A stretch of 64,000 nt of DNA from Spongiibacter marinus (GTDB lineage Bacteria; Pseudomonadota; Gammaproteobacteria; Pseudomonadales; Spongiibacteraceae): the NCBI RefSeq assembly GCF_016906995.1, contig NZ_JAFBBD010000007.1, positions 124,001-188,000 of the forward strand, given 5' to 3'. Position numbers and translations under genes: made by a program. Positions 29,282 to 38,928 of this stretch are shown here, one piece after another. A model generated the notes under the pieces. The model was not told the origin of the DNA and made no database searches. It was given only the letters and a program-made list of their open reading frames with translations. The stretch's first letter is position 1. Each line of letters opens with the position of its first letter.

Positions 29282-29351
29282 GGGCAGCAAGCGACTTTCA
29301 GACTACAGACAGCGGACAGCGACTATACCATAGTCGCTGTCCGGCAAGGCG

Positions 29352-30227
29352 CTAGCAGCTCGGGCATTTTCCGGGGCTGAGGTCGTAAAAATCAATAATG
29401 GTTTGCCAGGCTTGGTCGGCGTTGTCGACAACGCTGATCATATTGACGTCGTCGGGGCTGATCACCCCCTCGTCGCGGAGAAACTCCAGATTAATCGCGT
29501 GCTGCCAAAACTCGTGTCCCACCAGAATAATGGGTACATCTCTGGACTTGCCGGTTTGTATTAATGTCAGCGCTTCGAACAGCTCGTCGAGGGTACCGAA
29601 GCCACCGGGAAATACCACCACGGCTTTGGCGCGCATCATAAAGTGCATTTTGCGTATGCCGAAGTAGTGGAAGCGGAAACAAAACTCGGGGCTGATGTAG
29701 GCGTTGGGATGCTGTTCGTGGGGAAGGACGATATTCAGCCCTAGCGATCGACCGCCAGCGTCACTGGCGCCGCGATTACTGGCTTCCATAATGCCGGGGC
29801 CGCCACCGGTGACGATATGCAGCTGTTCCGCGCTCGGGCAATTCAGCGAATGTTCGGTAACCAGTTTGGCAAAGCGCTGCGCCTGTTCGTAATAGCGGCT
29901 GTTGCGTTGGTTGCGCTTGGCGGCGCGAATGGCTGCGGGGTCGCCACTGGCTTCGGCGGCTGCAAGGTTTTGCTTGGCGTCTTCGGGTGAAGGGAAGCGC
30001 GCACTGCCAAATACCGCAATGGTGGATTCGATGCCGTGTTGGCGCAGAATCATTTCCGGTTTTTGCAGTTCGAGATGAAAGCGCACGCCGCGCAGCTCTT
30101 CACTGAGTAGAAAATCCTGGTCGGTGAACGCGAGCTTATAGGCCGGCGGATGGTCCGTTTCGCTGTAATCAAGCTCTTCCCGTGCTGAAGGAAAATTGGC
30201 ATCGTGCAGGCGGTGTTTGTCGGACAT
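29352..30227 (-). CDS. LOG family nucleotide-cleaving protein
   Basis: A 291-residue LOG/lysine-decarboxylase-like protein. It contains GGGPGIMEASNRGA and the family signature PGGFGTLDELFEALTLIQ, which in LOG proteins form the active site for cleaving nucleotide monophosphates to the base and ribose phosphate. It has an N-terminal extension of about 80 residues before the Rossmann core (IAVFGSARF). The ATG at 30227 has GGAAG upstream. Relation to PpnN is possible but the length is shorter. Confidence 0.8.
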   Translation of the reverse strand: MSDKHRLHDANFPSAREELDYSETDHPPAYKLAFTDQDFLLSEELRGVRFHLELQKPEMILRQHGIESTIAVFGSARFPSPEDAKQNLAAAEASGDPAAIRAAKRNQRNSRYYEQAQRFAKLVTEHSLNCPSAEQLHIVTGGGPGIMEASNRGASDAGGRSLGLNIVLPHEQHPNAYISPEFCFRFHYFGIRKMHFMMRAKAVVVFPGGFGTLDELFEALTLIQTGKSRDVPIILVGHEFWQHAINLEFLRDEGVISPDDVNMISVVDNADQAWQTIIDFYDLSPGKCPSC

Positions 30228-30406
30228 ATTGCGCTTCCTGTCGTCCTCGTGAGGCGAAATTGCCACACTTTCATATTGAGTATACGTCAGCCGACATAGA
30301 ATGGACGGTAGGAGCGGAGTGATTTACCACGGTATGATAGTGTCTTGCGACGTATCGCTGCCGCGCACGGGTCGCACCACCGAGTTGTAAACAATGGAAC
30401 GATGGA

Positions 30407-31978
30407 ATGATTGAGCCCCTACTACTGGCGCTGGCATTTTTGGCTGGTTTGGTTTTTCGCCGGATGGATATGCCGCCGTTGCTGGGCTTTCTGGTTGCGG
30501 GCTTTCTCGCCGGGGCATTGGAGCTGGGAGACCCGGATGTCGTAAAGCTGATGGCCGATATCGGGGTGGTGCTGCTGCTGTTCACCATTGGCCTGAAACT
30601 GAAATTGCGCGAACTATTGGCCCCGCAAATATGGGCGAGCGCCAGTTTGCACGCTCTGCTAGTGGTTCCGTTAACCACTGTGGTGCTGCTCAGCCTGCAT
30701 TACTTGCTGCCCCATTATTCAGCACTGCCGAGTCAAACGGCATGGATTCTTGCTTTCGCACTGTCGTTTTCGAGCACGGTCTTTGCAGTAAAGATTTTTG
30801 AACAGCGCGGTGAGGGCGCGGCCCTGCATGCGCAGATCGCAGTGGGCATCCTGATCGTTCAGGATCTGATGGCGGTGGCGTTCCTGTTATTTTCTGCCGA
30901 CCATCCGCCCAGTATTTGGGCGCTTGCGCTGCTGGCATTGCCGCTGTTGCGCCGGCCTCTGCTGAGTTTGTTGAACTGGGCGGGGCACGGTGAGCTGCTG
31001 GTGCTCTACGGTTTGTCGATGGCACTGGCAGGGGCGTGGTTGTTTGAGACGCTGCATTTAAAGGCCGGTTTGGGCGCGCTGCTGTTTGGCATACTGCTGG
31101 CGAATAGCGACAAGAGTGTTGAGCTGTATAAGAGCCTGGTAAGTCTTAAAGACATTTTCCTCACGGCGTTTTTCCTCAGCATCGGCTATTACGGGCTACC
31201 GTCTTGGGACATGGCACTGATCGCGATGCTGCTGGCGGCGCTGGTGTTGATCCGCCCCTTTCTCTATTTCGGCTTGCTACTGTTGTTTCGGCTTAGAGCC
31301 CGCACGGGCTTGTTGGCCGGCCTGTCGCTGAGTAGCTATAGCGAGTTTGGCCTGATTGTTGCTGCCTTGGCGGTACAGGAGAATATGCTGGAGCCGCAGT
31401 GGTTGACGATTTTGGCAATGGCGATGGCGCTGTCTCTCTTTATTGCCTCGTCGTTAAACCGTCGCGCCGGTGACCTATACAGCCGCTTTGGCGAATTGTT
31501 GCAACGTTATGAGCGCCGCTGCTTGTTGCCGTCTGAGCGTCCGGCTGACTTGGGCGACGCCGATATATTGATTCTGGGCATGGGGCGTATCGGCAGCGGC
31601 GCCTACGATTATCTGGGACGCCACTATCCGGGGCGGATCGTGGGTGTGGAAGAAAGTGCCGACAAAGCCCAGCAAATGCGTGGTGAGGGCCTGCGCTGTG
31701 TCGCGGGAGATGCCAGCGATCGCGACTTTTTGGAGCGATCCGCATTGGCGCGCCGCCAGGTAATTTTAGTGTGTTTGAGCAACCACAGTGAAAACGTTCA
31801 GGTTGTGAAAATGCTGCAAAGCCTTGGCTATACCGGGAGAATTGCGGCGATTTCTCGCTTCCCGGATCAGCAGCGGGAGCTGCAAGCGATGGGCTGCATT
31901 AGCTTCAATTTGTATGCCGAGGCGGGTTATGGCTTTGCCGAGCGGGTATTGGAAGAGTTAGAGATTGCCACGCGCTAA
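30407..31978 (+). CDS. Kef-type CPA2 monovalent cation:proton antiporter
   Basis: A 523-residue membrane protein with about twelve hydrophobic segments in the first 370 residues, followed by a TrkA-N/RCK nucleotide-binding domain starting ADILILGMGRIGSGAYDYLG. Motifs of the CPA2 family include FRRMDMPPLLGFLVAGF near the N-terminus and LSFSSTVFAVKIFEQRGE. It would exchange K+ or Na+ for protons under control of a bound nucleotide. There is no separate KefF/KefG-type regulator beside it. Confidence 0.88.
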   Translation: MIEPLLLALAFLAGLVFRRMDMPPLLGFLVAGFLAGALELGDPDVVKLMADIGVVLLLFTIGLKLKLRELLAPQIWASASLHALLVVPLTTVVLLSLHYLLPHYSALPSQTAWILAFALSFSSTVFAVKIFEQRGEGAALHAQIAVGILIVQDLMAVAFLLFSADHPPSIWALALLALPLLRRPLLSLLNWAGHGELLVLYGLSMALAGAWLFETLHLKAGLGALLFGILLANSDKSVELYKSLVSLKDIFLTAFFLSIGYYGLPSWDMALIAMLLAALVLIRPFLYFGLLLLFRLRARTGLLAGLSLSSYSEFGLIVAALAVQENMLEPQWLTILAMAMALSLFIASSLNRRAGDLYSRFGELLQRYERRCLLPSERPADLGDADILILGMGRIGSGAYDYLGRHYPGRIVGVEESADKAQQMRGEGLRCVAGDASDRDFLERSALARRQVILVCLSNHSENVQVVKMLQSLGYTGRIAAISRFPDQQRELQAMGCISFNLYAEAGYGFAERVLEELEIATR

Positions 31979-32016
31979 CACGCGGCGGCGAGTGAGCAGG
32001 GAGCGAATTTCAACGG

Positions 32017-33330
32017 ATGGACAGTCACAAACCTTGGTTGCGTGCTGAAATTGCGCAGTGGTTGCGCGATGGCCTCATCGACGACCAACAGGCAGCGCAG
32101 CTATACGCTCGCTATCCGCTAGCGCCTCAGCAGGCGCCGCGGGCGTGGGGTAAGCTGATCTTTGCAGCAATTGGCGCGGTGGTGTTTGGCTTGGGCGTGA
32201 TTTTGCTGTTTGCCTATAACTGGGAGGCCATGCACCGCCATACCAAACTGTCTGCGGTGGCCGGCGGCTTTGCCATCAGTCATCTGCTGGCATGGTGGTG
32301 GCGCCAAGACCCTCGTCTGGCAGAGGTGTTTCATTTGTTGGGCACCATGCTGTTTGGCGGCGCATTGTGGCTGATCGCTCAGATTTACCACGTCGACGTA
32401 AACTACCCTGAGGGCTTTATGCTGTGGTCTGCTGCCGCGGTGGCAATGGCTTGGGTATTGCCCTCTACGGCGCACGGAATACTTGCCTGCCTATTGATTT
32501 GTGGCTGGACGGCGATGCAAGTGTTTGCCTTTGAGCGGCCACACCTGCCGGGCACGGCAGCCCTGTTGCTGGGGCTGTTGCCGCTGGCTTGGTGGCAGCG
32601 CTCTACATTGCTGTTGCGTGTGGTGTTGGTTTTGCTACCCGTTAGCCTGTTGTTCAATAGTTGGATTTTCGACAGCGATATCGTCCTGTTACACGCAGTA
32701 TTCATTGCCGCGATCTACTTATGGGCAGAGCGTTTGGCCCCGGTACTTCAATGGCGAGAGAGCGTTCCCGCGCTGCATCAGACAGGCCTGTTGTTGTGGT
32801 GGGCTTGCCTGTTATTGCTGAGCATTCAAGACGTTAGCTGGGCCTTTTCGGTCGGCCATCGCAGCGGCGATGCGCTGTTGGGGCTCGCCCCGGCGCAGTT
32901 GATCAGCGCCAGCATGCTACTGGTGATTGTGGTCTTTGCGGGGCTTTGCTTTGGCCGTTCGTCGCTGCGCCCGCGCAGCGGGCCACAATGGCTTGAGTTG
33001 GCGTGCCTGGCGTTGCCGCTGCTGGTGCTGTGCGCGAGCTATAATGTTTACCCAATGCCTGTGGCGGTGCAGTTCTCGGCCAATATCGCCTTGCTGGCAT
33101 ATGCCCTATTGTTTATCTATCGCGGCAGCGAATACCTGATGAAAGGCAGCCTGTCGGCAGGTGGCGGGCTGTTAACGCTATTACTGCTGCTGCGTTTCAA
33201 CGACTTGTTTCACAGCTTGCTCGCCAGGGCTTCGCTCTTTTTACTGCTCGGCACCCTGCTTATTTTGGCTGGGCTACGATTCTCCCGCCAGCAAGAGCGT
33301 CAGAAGTTGGGGGTGAGCCATGCGCGCTAG
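32017..33330 (+). CDS. DUF2157 multi-pass membrane protein
   Basis: A 437-residue protein with about twelve hydrophobic segments and an N-terminal cytoplasmic stretch (LRAEIAQWLRDGLIDDQQAAQLYARY) typical of DUF2157. The function is unknown. Its last 11 bases overlap the next gene, a GDYXXLXY protein, and the two families are often adjacent, so they probably act together at the membrane. Confidence 0.85.
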   Translation: MDSHKPWLRAEIAQWLRDGLIDDQQAAQLYARYPLAPQQAPRAWGKLIFAAIGAVVFGLGVILLFAYNWEAMHRHTKLSAVAGGFAISHLLAWWWRQDPRLAEVFHLLGTMLFGGALWLIAQIYHVDVNYPEGFMLWSAAAVAMAWVLPSTAHGILACLLICGWTAMQVFAFERPHLPGTAALLLGLLPLAWWQRSTLLLRVVLVLLPVSLLFNSWIFDSDIVLLHAVFIAAIYLWAERLAPVLQWRESVPALHQTGLLLWWACLLLLSIQDVSWAFSVGHRSGDALLGLAPAQLISASMLLVIVVFAGLCFGRSSLRPRSGPQWLELACLALPLLVLCASYNVYPMPVAVQFSANIALLAYALLFIYRGSEYLMKGSLSAGGGLLTLLLLLRFNDLFHSLLARASLFLLLGTLLILAGLRFSRQQERQKLGVSHAR

Positions 33331-34267
33331 TTGGTTAGGCATTGCGATTCTCGCGCAATTCGCGCTGTTGGCGTGGCAGACCTATGGCTGGGAAAACCTT
33401 TTGCAAAACGGCAAGGGCGTCTTTCTTCGCAGCATGCCGGTCGACCCGCGCGACCCGATGCGCGGCGATTATCTGCGCTTGAATTACGCCGCGAATAATC
33501 TACCCAGTCATCTGTATCGCGGGCCTGCGCCCTTGTCTAGCCTGAAGCGCGGCGACAGTGTTTACACGGCCTTGGAATCGGTGGGCGGCGTGGCGGCGGT
33601 AACATCGGTAAATAGCGCGCCGCCGTCGTCAGGCCTGTTCATCAAGGGACGTCTGACGTGGTCGCCGCAGGGTGAAAGACTCGGTATAGCCTATGGCCTG
33701 GGGCAGCTTTATCGTCAGCAAGGCCGCGCTCTGGAGATGGAGCTAATGCAAGGCGGCGAGGAGGGTGTGCCTCGCAGTCTTGATATTGAACTAGCTGTCG
33801 ACGACCGCGGCCGAGCACTAATTCGCGGGTATCGCTGGGCCGACTTGGGCGTGGCCGTTACGGTGGTTAATGGCGATACGCCAGTGCTAGAGGTACGTAT
33901 TCGCAACTATGCAGACGACACCGCGTATCTCTCCAGTGACGCTCAGCACTGTGCTTTTGATATTGTGTATAGCGACCCCCAGCCGCAGTCATTAGCGTTT
34001 GCCCCTTCACTTTGCGACGCCTTGGAAGTGTCGTCGCGACAGGCAATTGCGGCGGGACAAGAGGCTCTGCTGCGCATTGATTTGTCGGCTGAGCGCTGGA
34101 CCGTGTTGGGGAATGACGGAGTGGCACGGCCGCTCTGGCACCAGAGGCCGCTGCCGAGTCTGCGCCTGGTATACCAAGCGCGGCATAGCGATGCTGACGT
34201 CGGGCAGGCGCAGCTTTGGTCGCAGCCGTTTAACTTGCCGCGCTCATCTGGCTCCGGGCAGGAATAA
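33320..34267 (+). CDS. GDYXXLXY domain protein
   Basis: A 315-residue protein with an N-terminal transmembrane helix (LGIAILAQFALLAWQTYGW) and the defining motif in VDPRDPMRGDYLRLNY near residue 50. The remainder is a soluble, beta-rich region probably in the periplasm. The function is unknown. It is coupled to DUF2157 by overlap and followed directly by a terminator. Confidence 0.85.
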   Translation: MRASWLGIAILAQFALLAWQTYGWENLLQNGKGVFLRSMPVDPRDPMRGDYLRLNYAANNLPSHLYRGPAPLSSLKRGDSVYTALESVGGVAAVTSVNSAPPSSGLFIKGRLTWSPQGERLGIAYGLGQLYRQQGRALEMELMQGGEEGVPRSLDIELAVDDRGRALIRGYRWADLGVAVTVVNGDTPVLEVRIRNYADDTAYLSSDAQHCAFDIVYSDPQPQSLAFAPSLCDALEVSSRQAIAAGQEALLRIDLSAERWTVLGNDGVARPLWHQRPLPSLRLVYQARHSDADVGQAQLWSQPFNLPRSSGSGQE

Positions 34268-34294
34268 AAAAAGCGCCCTAAGGCGCTTTTTTTA
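34264..34294. terminator. Bidirectional intrinsic terminator
   Basis: The stem AAAGCGCC/GGCGCTTT with loop CTAA has A-runs before and T-runs after. It starts at the stop codon of the GDYXXLXY gene and can also serve the desaturase on the minus strand, which ends at 34315. Confidence 0.88.
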
Positions 34295-34314
34295 CATCAA
34301 CAGTAGTGAGGCGA

Positions 34315-35532
34315 TTATGCCATCTGTGTGTTGAGCATTTGCAGGCGCTTGCGCTGCATTTTCAATGTGTATTCCAACTCTTTAAATCGGCTGCGCAATG
34401 TTGCGTGCTCCCAGGCCTCCGCCAGATTGTGCTGAAGCTGTTCCTTGTGCTCAGTAAGGTTTTGCTGCAGCGCTGATTTTTGCGCGGCAAGTGAAGCGCG
34501 CTTGGCATCCATCCACTGCTGGCTAACGGTATTCCAATCGGCCAGTGTCTTGCGGAATTGCTGATACTCCTGCTCGAGAAATTCGCGCAGGTGGGGGGCA
34601 TCGGCAGTGCGGTTAAGCAGGGCCTGCTCGGTGCGCTTGAACTGCATAGTCAGCACGGCGCGCTGAATTTTAAAGTCGGGTACTTTTCTCAGGTCCCAGG
34701 TCAGGCCCACCCACGACGCCGACTTGATCAGCCACTTTGTGGGGTCGTACTGCCACCAGCGAATGCCATTGCGGTAGTCGTTCTGAAAAATGTGGTGGTA
34801 GTTGTGGTAGCCCTCGCCGTAGGTAAAGAGCGCCAGCAGGTCATTGTCGCGGGCGGTGTTTTCATCGGTGTAGGGGCGTCGGCCCCAGTAGTGGGCCAGG
34901 GAGTTGATGAAGAAGGTAGTGTGATGGCTAACCACCAAACGCAGCACGCCGGCCAGCAGGATGTGCTCGAGCATATTGCCTGTGATAACGCCCAGCGCCA
35001 GTGCTGGCAGGAAGTTCATAATGATCACCAGCGCCAGATAGTTACGGTGCTGCCACATGACAATTTTGTCGCGCTGCAAATCGCGGGCATTGGAAAAATC
35101 TTCTGCGCTGGCGGGGTAGTCGCGCAGCATCCAGCCGATATGCGAGAACCACAGGCCGCGCTTGGCCGAGTAGGGGTCGTGCTCTACATCGTCAACATGG
35201 CGGTGGTGGCGGCGGTGGCCGCTCGCCCAAATAAGAATGCTGTTTTGTGTGGCGGCAGCGCCAAATAGTGCGAAGAACAGCTTCAGGCTCCAGTGGGCTT
35301 TGTAAGCGTTGTGCGCCCACAGACGGTGATAGCCAGCAGTAATAGACATGCCGTTCGCGCCCAATACCAATACAAAGCCGATCCAGCCCGCTGCCGTGAA
35401 GCCGTGAGTCAGGCCGTACCAGGGCACGCCGATCGCAGCGATCAGGAATGTCACGCTGAATAAAATGGTTTGCAGCCAGAGCAGGGGCGGTTTGCTATCG
35501 TTCTGCTGTGTCTGGGAGATTTCTTCAGGCAT
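34315..35532 (-). CDS. Membrane fatty acid desaturase with C-terminal coiled-coil extension
   Basis: A 405-residue di-iron desaturase of the delta-9 acyl-CoA/lipid type. The three histidine boxes are HRLWAH, HRRHH and HNYHH, separated by hydrophobic segments, as in stearoyl-CoA desaturase and bacterial DesA/DesB. After residue about 290 there is a charged, helical, Gln/Lys/Glu-rich tail of some 115 residues predicted as coiled coil, with no histidine box. The ATG at 35532 follows GGTG; an upstream TTG is unlikely. It is monocistronic by context. Confidence 0.88.
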   Translation of the reverse strand: MPEEISQTQQNDSKPPLLWLQTILFSVTFLIAAIGVPWYGLTHGFTAAGWIGFVLVLGANGMSITAGYHRLWAHNAYKAHWSLKLFFALFGAAATQNSILIWASGHRRHHRHVDDVEHDPYSAKRGLWFSHIGWMLRDYPASAEDFSNARDLQRDKIVMWQHRNYLALVIIMNFLPALALGVITGNMLEHILLAGVLRLVVSHHTTFFINSLAHYWGRRPYTDENTARDNDLLALFTYGEGYHNYHHIFQNDYRNGIRWWQYDPTKWLIKSASWVGLTWDLRKVPDFKIQRAVLTMQFKRTEQALLNRTADAPHLREFLEQEYQQFRKTLADWNTVSQQWMDAKRASLAAQKSALQQNLTEHKEQLQHNLAEAWEHATLRSRFKELEYTLKMQRKRLQMLNTQMA

Positions 35533-35739
35533 GCGGTCACCGTTAAACGAAAGTAAAGACAAAATGGCACGGGCGTTTTTTTCAGCGGATCAGTGTACCC
35601 AATGCCAGGAAGCAATGACAGTTACAAACAGATGACATTGGGTCATTCTAGGCTATAGTCTGGCGAGAGCCTGGTTGAGTGCCAATACGGGCTTTACTCA
35701 ATGAATACTGTGGATAATGCAGGCGCGAAGGGAGAGGTT

Positions 35740-36747
35740 GTGACAGTTACAGTCGGGATTGTTGGAGCGGGCAGTATCGGTTGTTACGTCGGTGGTGCGC
35801 TGCAGATGGGCGGCGCAGAGGTTCACCTGTTAGCGCGCCCGCGCATGGTGGATGAGCTGAAGGAGCACGGATTAACGATTAGCGACTTCAGAGGCCTGCA
35901 TCATCACTGCCCCCCACAGAGCTTGCATGTGCATACCGATGTGGCGGCGATGGCGGGATTGGACTGTTTGATTGTGACGGTGAAGTCGGCGGATACCGAT
36001 ACCGTGGCCGCGCAGCTGGCACCCCACGTGGGCGCCGATACGGTGGTGATTAGCCTGCAAAATGGCATCGATAATGCGCCGCGCTTGTCAGCTGCTCTGC
36101 CCCAGTGCTGGGTATTGCCCGGCATGATCGCGTTTAATGTGCTGCAGCGCGGGCAGGGAGTCTTTCACGCGGGAACCGATGGCGCAATTATGGTTGAGCG
36201 CAGCGCGCGTATTGGCCCTATCGATACGCTGTTTGCCGCCAGTGCCACCCCCTTTGAGTGGCATAGCGATATGCGCTCGGTGCAGTGGTCAAAGCTGTTG
36301 CTGAACCTCAATAACCCGATTAATGCGCTGTCGGGCTTGCCACTAAAAGAAGAGTTGTCTCAGCGGCATTACCGGCGCTGTTTGGCGCGCTTGCAGCGCG
36401 AGGCGCTGGCCGCAATTCGCCAGGCAGATATTCCTATGCAACGCCTGACGGCGGTGCCGCCGCGCTGGCTGCCACGCGTTTTGGATACCCCCGATTGGCT
36501 GTTTACCAAAATTGCCCAGCCGATGCTGGCGATGGACCCGCTGGCTCGCTCGTCGATGTGGGAAGATTTGGAGCGCGGGCGGCGCACAGAAATTGATTGG
36601 CTCAACGGTGAGGTTGTGAGACTGGCTGCGCAGCAGGGCACGCAGGCGTCGGCCAATAGCCGGGTACTCGACTTGGTAAAAAAAGCAGAGCAGGGGGGGC
36701 GCCGAGACTACAGTGGTGAGGAATTGTGGGCTTTACTCAGCGATTAA
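35740..36747 (+). CDS. Ketopantoate reductase family protein
   Basis: A 335-residue NAD(P)-dependent reductase of the PanE/ApbA family. The Rossmann start is VGIVGAGSIGCYVGGAL, with SLQNGIDN and the conserved WSKLLLNLNNPINALSG containing the catalytic Lys. It may reduce 2-dehydropantoate, but many relatives have other substrates. The GTG at 35740 has GGAG five bases upstream and gives the typical start; the ATG at 35701 is in frame and would add 13 residues. Confidence 0.8.
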   Translation: MTVTVGIVGAGSIGCYVGGALQMGGAEVHLLARPRMVDELKEHGLTISDFRGLHHHCPPQSLHVHTDVAAMAGLDCLIVTVKSADTDTVAAQLAPHVGADTVVISLQNGIDNAPRLSAALPQCWVLPGMIAFNVLQRGQGVFHAGTDGAIMVERSARIGPIDTLFAASATPFEWHSDMRSVQWSKLLLNLNNPINALSGLPLKEELSQRHYRRCLARLQREALAAIRQADIPMQRLTAVPPRWLPRVLDTPDWLFTKIAQPMLAMDPLARSSMWEDLERGRRTEIDWLNGEVVRLAAQQGTQASANSRVLDLVKKAEQGGRRDYSGEELWALLSD

Positions 36748-36762
36748 GTTGTCGGCCCACCA

Positions 36763-37503
36763 CTACTGCGCGCTGATTCGAGTTGGTTCGACCGGTGACG
36801 TTACGCGGCGTTGACCGCCGGGGTAGCTCACTACCATGCGCCCACCCATAATGCGGTAGGTAAACTGCTCTCGCCATTCGCCGCGGTCATCGGCAAATAG
36901 AATCTTGCCATTTTCCGCCTTCCAGCGGTGACTCTCGGCGTGGCTGCAAGGGTCTTGGTAGCTGGAGGCGCGTCGGCTATCTATCATTCTCGTCGCCTCA
37001 CAGGCGGTGCCGTCGGCGCGAAAGTGAATGCTCCACTGCTCGCCCATGTAGGGGTTGTCGATGCTGCCGCCGAGCTTCGTGTCACTGCTCCAGGTACCAA
37101 TAAGCGCGTCGTCCACGGCGGCCAGTTGGTCATTGGCCGACAGGGTATAGCGCTCGCCGTCCAGTGTGAGTGCCACACTGTCCTGGCCGATGCGGGTTAG
37201 GCTGAAGGGTTTTTCTTCTGCCATCGCGCTGGCGCGCAGCGGTTTATAGCTACCGGTAATGACCGTGCCGTTTACGCTGCCCAACAGGATATAGCGGTTG
37301 AGGGCATCGCCCATCTGCAACTTGGCGCTGATCATTGACGGGAAGCTACGCCCCGAATCGATGTGGAGCATCCAGGTTTGTCCGTCGACGTCTGAACTAT
37401 AGCGCTTCCGAAAGCCCTCCGTGCTCGCCGACGCACACAGCGGCGAGAGCAACAGGCTCAGCAGTCCAAGGTGGGTAAGCACTGCGGGAATTGTCCGTTT
37501 CAT
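36763..37503 (-). CDS. Exported protein of unknown function
   Basis: A 246-residue protein with a clear signal peptide (MKRTIPAVLTHLGLLSLLLS, cleavage near CASA). I do not recognise the family. The mature part is beta-rich, with two cysteines (GTACEATR and DPCSHAES) that may form a disulfide, and a repeated lipocalin-like feel: LIGTWSSD followed by GEQWSIHFRADGTA and MVVSYPGGQRR. Such GTW...F..DGT patterns occur in small beta-barrel ligand binders, but this is inference. It converges on the ketopantoate reductase gene. Confidence 0.7.
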   Translation of the reverse strand: MKRTIPAVLTHLGLLSLLLSPLCASASTEGFRKRYSSDVDGQTWMLHIDSGRSFPSMISAKLQMGDALNRYILLGSVNGTVITGSYKPLRASAMAEEKPFSLTRIGQDSVALTLDGERYTLSANDQLAAVDDALIGTWSSDTKLGGSIDNPYMGEQWSIHFRADGTACEATRMIDSRRASSYQDPCSHAESHRWKAENGKILFADDRGEWREQFTYRIMGGRMVVSYPGGQRRVTSPVEPTRISAQ

Positions 37504-37604
37504 TTGTCCCCCTAATAATTATTAAACGTCGGGGCAATTCGCATAGCACACTTTATAGCATTTGCGCCACAAAGCCGAGTCCCATTTTGGGGCGGCAATG
37601 TGTT

Positions 37605-37632
37605 GTGCGATCAGAGTGATGTGCGATCAGAG
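37605..37632. repeat. 12-bp tandem duplication at the end of cobB
   Basis: GTGCGATCAGAG occurs at 37605-37616 and again at 37621-37632, separated by TGAT. The second copy contains the cobB stop codon. This looks like a small replication-slippage duplication; no function is evident. Confidence 0.8.
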
Positions 37633-38928
37633 CTCGGGCTTACCGGACAACCAGTCACAAATTTTTTGTGGCTCAGAGGAAAAATACCAGTGTACAAAAC
37701 TGGCGATAGTGCGTTTTTCACGCAAGATCAATTCGCCTTTGCGACCGTCTGAATAGGCGCTGCGCGGCAGCTCGTCAGCATTGCTGGGCTCGTCGATAAT
37801 ACTGGCGTAATGAAAGCTGTGGCCGCGCAAACGGGTGCCGGGCAGAGACTGATAGCCTAAACCAGCCAGCCGTTCATTCACCTTGGCGCGCAGTGGAAAT
37901 ATCCCGCACAGTGGCGCGCATCGCTCGTCGTGGCTGAGACTTTCGAGCAAATAGAGCATGCCGCCGCACTCGGCCATACAGGGTTTGTCGGCCTCAATGT
38001 GCTGGCGAATGGCGCTGATCATTGCGTGGTTGTTGGCTAGGGTCTCCAGGTGTAGCTCGGGGTAGCCGCCGGGCAGGTAGAGGGCGTCGCAGTCCGGTAA
38101 CTGGGTATCTGAGAGGGGCGAAAAATAGTGAACAGTGGCGCCCTCGCGCTGCAAAAAGTCCATGTTGGCGTGGTAGATAAAGCTAAATACCGCATCTTTG
38201 GCCACCGCGATGCGCATACCTTGCAGTCGCGGGCCCTCGTGCTGAACATCCGGTTGAGTCAGGCTGTCTTCTTCAATGCGCAGTTTTCCCCAGGGCAGCG
38301 ATTGCGCGATCTCCGTCAACTGCTCGGCCATTGCTGTGGCGGCATGTTGTGCAGCGCTGCGATCTTCTGCGCCGATGCCCAGATGGCGCTCGTGGACGGC
38401 CAGCGCTTTGTCGCGTTTGATACTGCCGAGCATAGTCAGCGGCGGGCGTACGCTTTCTGCCAGAAGTGAGGCGTGGCGGTCGCTGCCTACTTTGTTGGCG
38501 ATTACCGCCGCAACGTTTACATCAGGATCGTAATTTGCCAGACCATACATCAGGGCGCCAAAGGTCTGCGCCATGGCGCTGGCATCGGCGACGATACACA
38601 CCGGAATTCGGTAATCCCGCGCCAAGCGTGCGACGCTGTGTTCACCATCAAACAGCCCCATTACGCCTTCGATAATTATGTCGTCCACTTCATTTTGAGC
38701 GCGGCAAAGTTCTGCGGCAATCTCTCTTTCGCCGAGCATCCAGTAGTCCAGCTGGCGCACTTCAAGTCCGGTGGCGGCCTCGATAAATTGCGGGTCCAGG
38801 TAGTCTGGCCCCATTTTATAGACGCGGATACGCCGGTTACCGCCGCCAAGTGCTTTGGCTAGCCCTGCGGTGACAAGGGTTTTCCCGTGGCCGCTGCCCG
38901 GGGATGCAAGGATAATAATTCTGCTCAT
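37627..38928 (-). CDS. cobB: Cobyrinate a,c-diamide synthase
   Basis: A 433-residue amidotransferase that amidates carboxylates a and c of cobyrinate with glutamine and ATP. The N-terminal ATPase has the P-loop SPGSGHGKTLV, and the C-terminal class I amidotransferase has PGGYPELH, the nucleophile in MAECGGMLYL, and a C-terminal His in SFVHWYF. The length is normal for CobB/CbiA. No other cobalamin gene and no obvious cobalamin riboswitch lies in the window, so it is an orphan here, perhaps for corrinoid salvage or with the pathway elsewhere. Confidence 0.9.
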   Translation of the reverse strand: MSRIIILASPGSGHGKTLVTAGLAKALGGGNRRIRVYKMGPDYLDPQFIEAATGLEVRQLDYWMLGEREIAAELCRAQNEVDDIIIEGVMGLFDGEHSVARLARDYRIPVCIVADASAMAQTFGALMYGLANYDPDVNVAAVIANKVGSDRHASLLAESVRPPLTMLGSIKRDKALAVHERHLGIGAEDRSAAQHAATAMAEQLTEIAQSLPWGKLRIEEDSLTQPDVQHEGPRLQGMRIAVAKDAVFSFIYHANMDFLQREGATVHYFSPLSDTQLPDCDALYLPGGYPELHLETLANNHAMISAIRQHIEADKPCMAECGGMLYLLESLSHDERCAPLCGIFPLRAKVNERLAGLGYQSLPGTRLRGHSFHYASIIDEPSNADELPRSAYSDGRKGELILREKRTIASFVHWYFSSEPQKICDWLSGKPEL

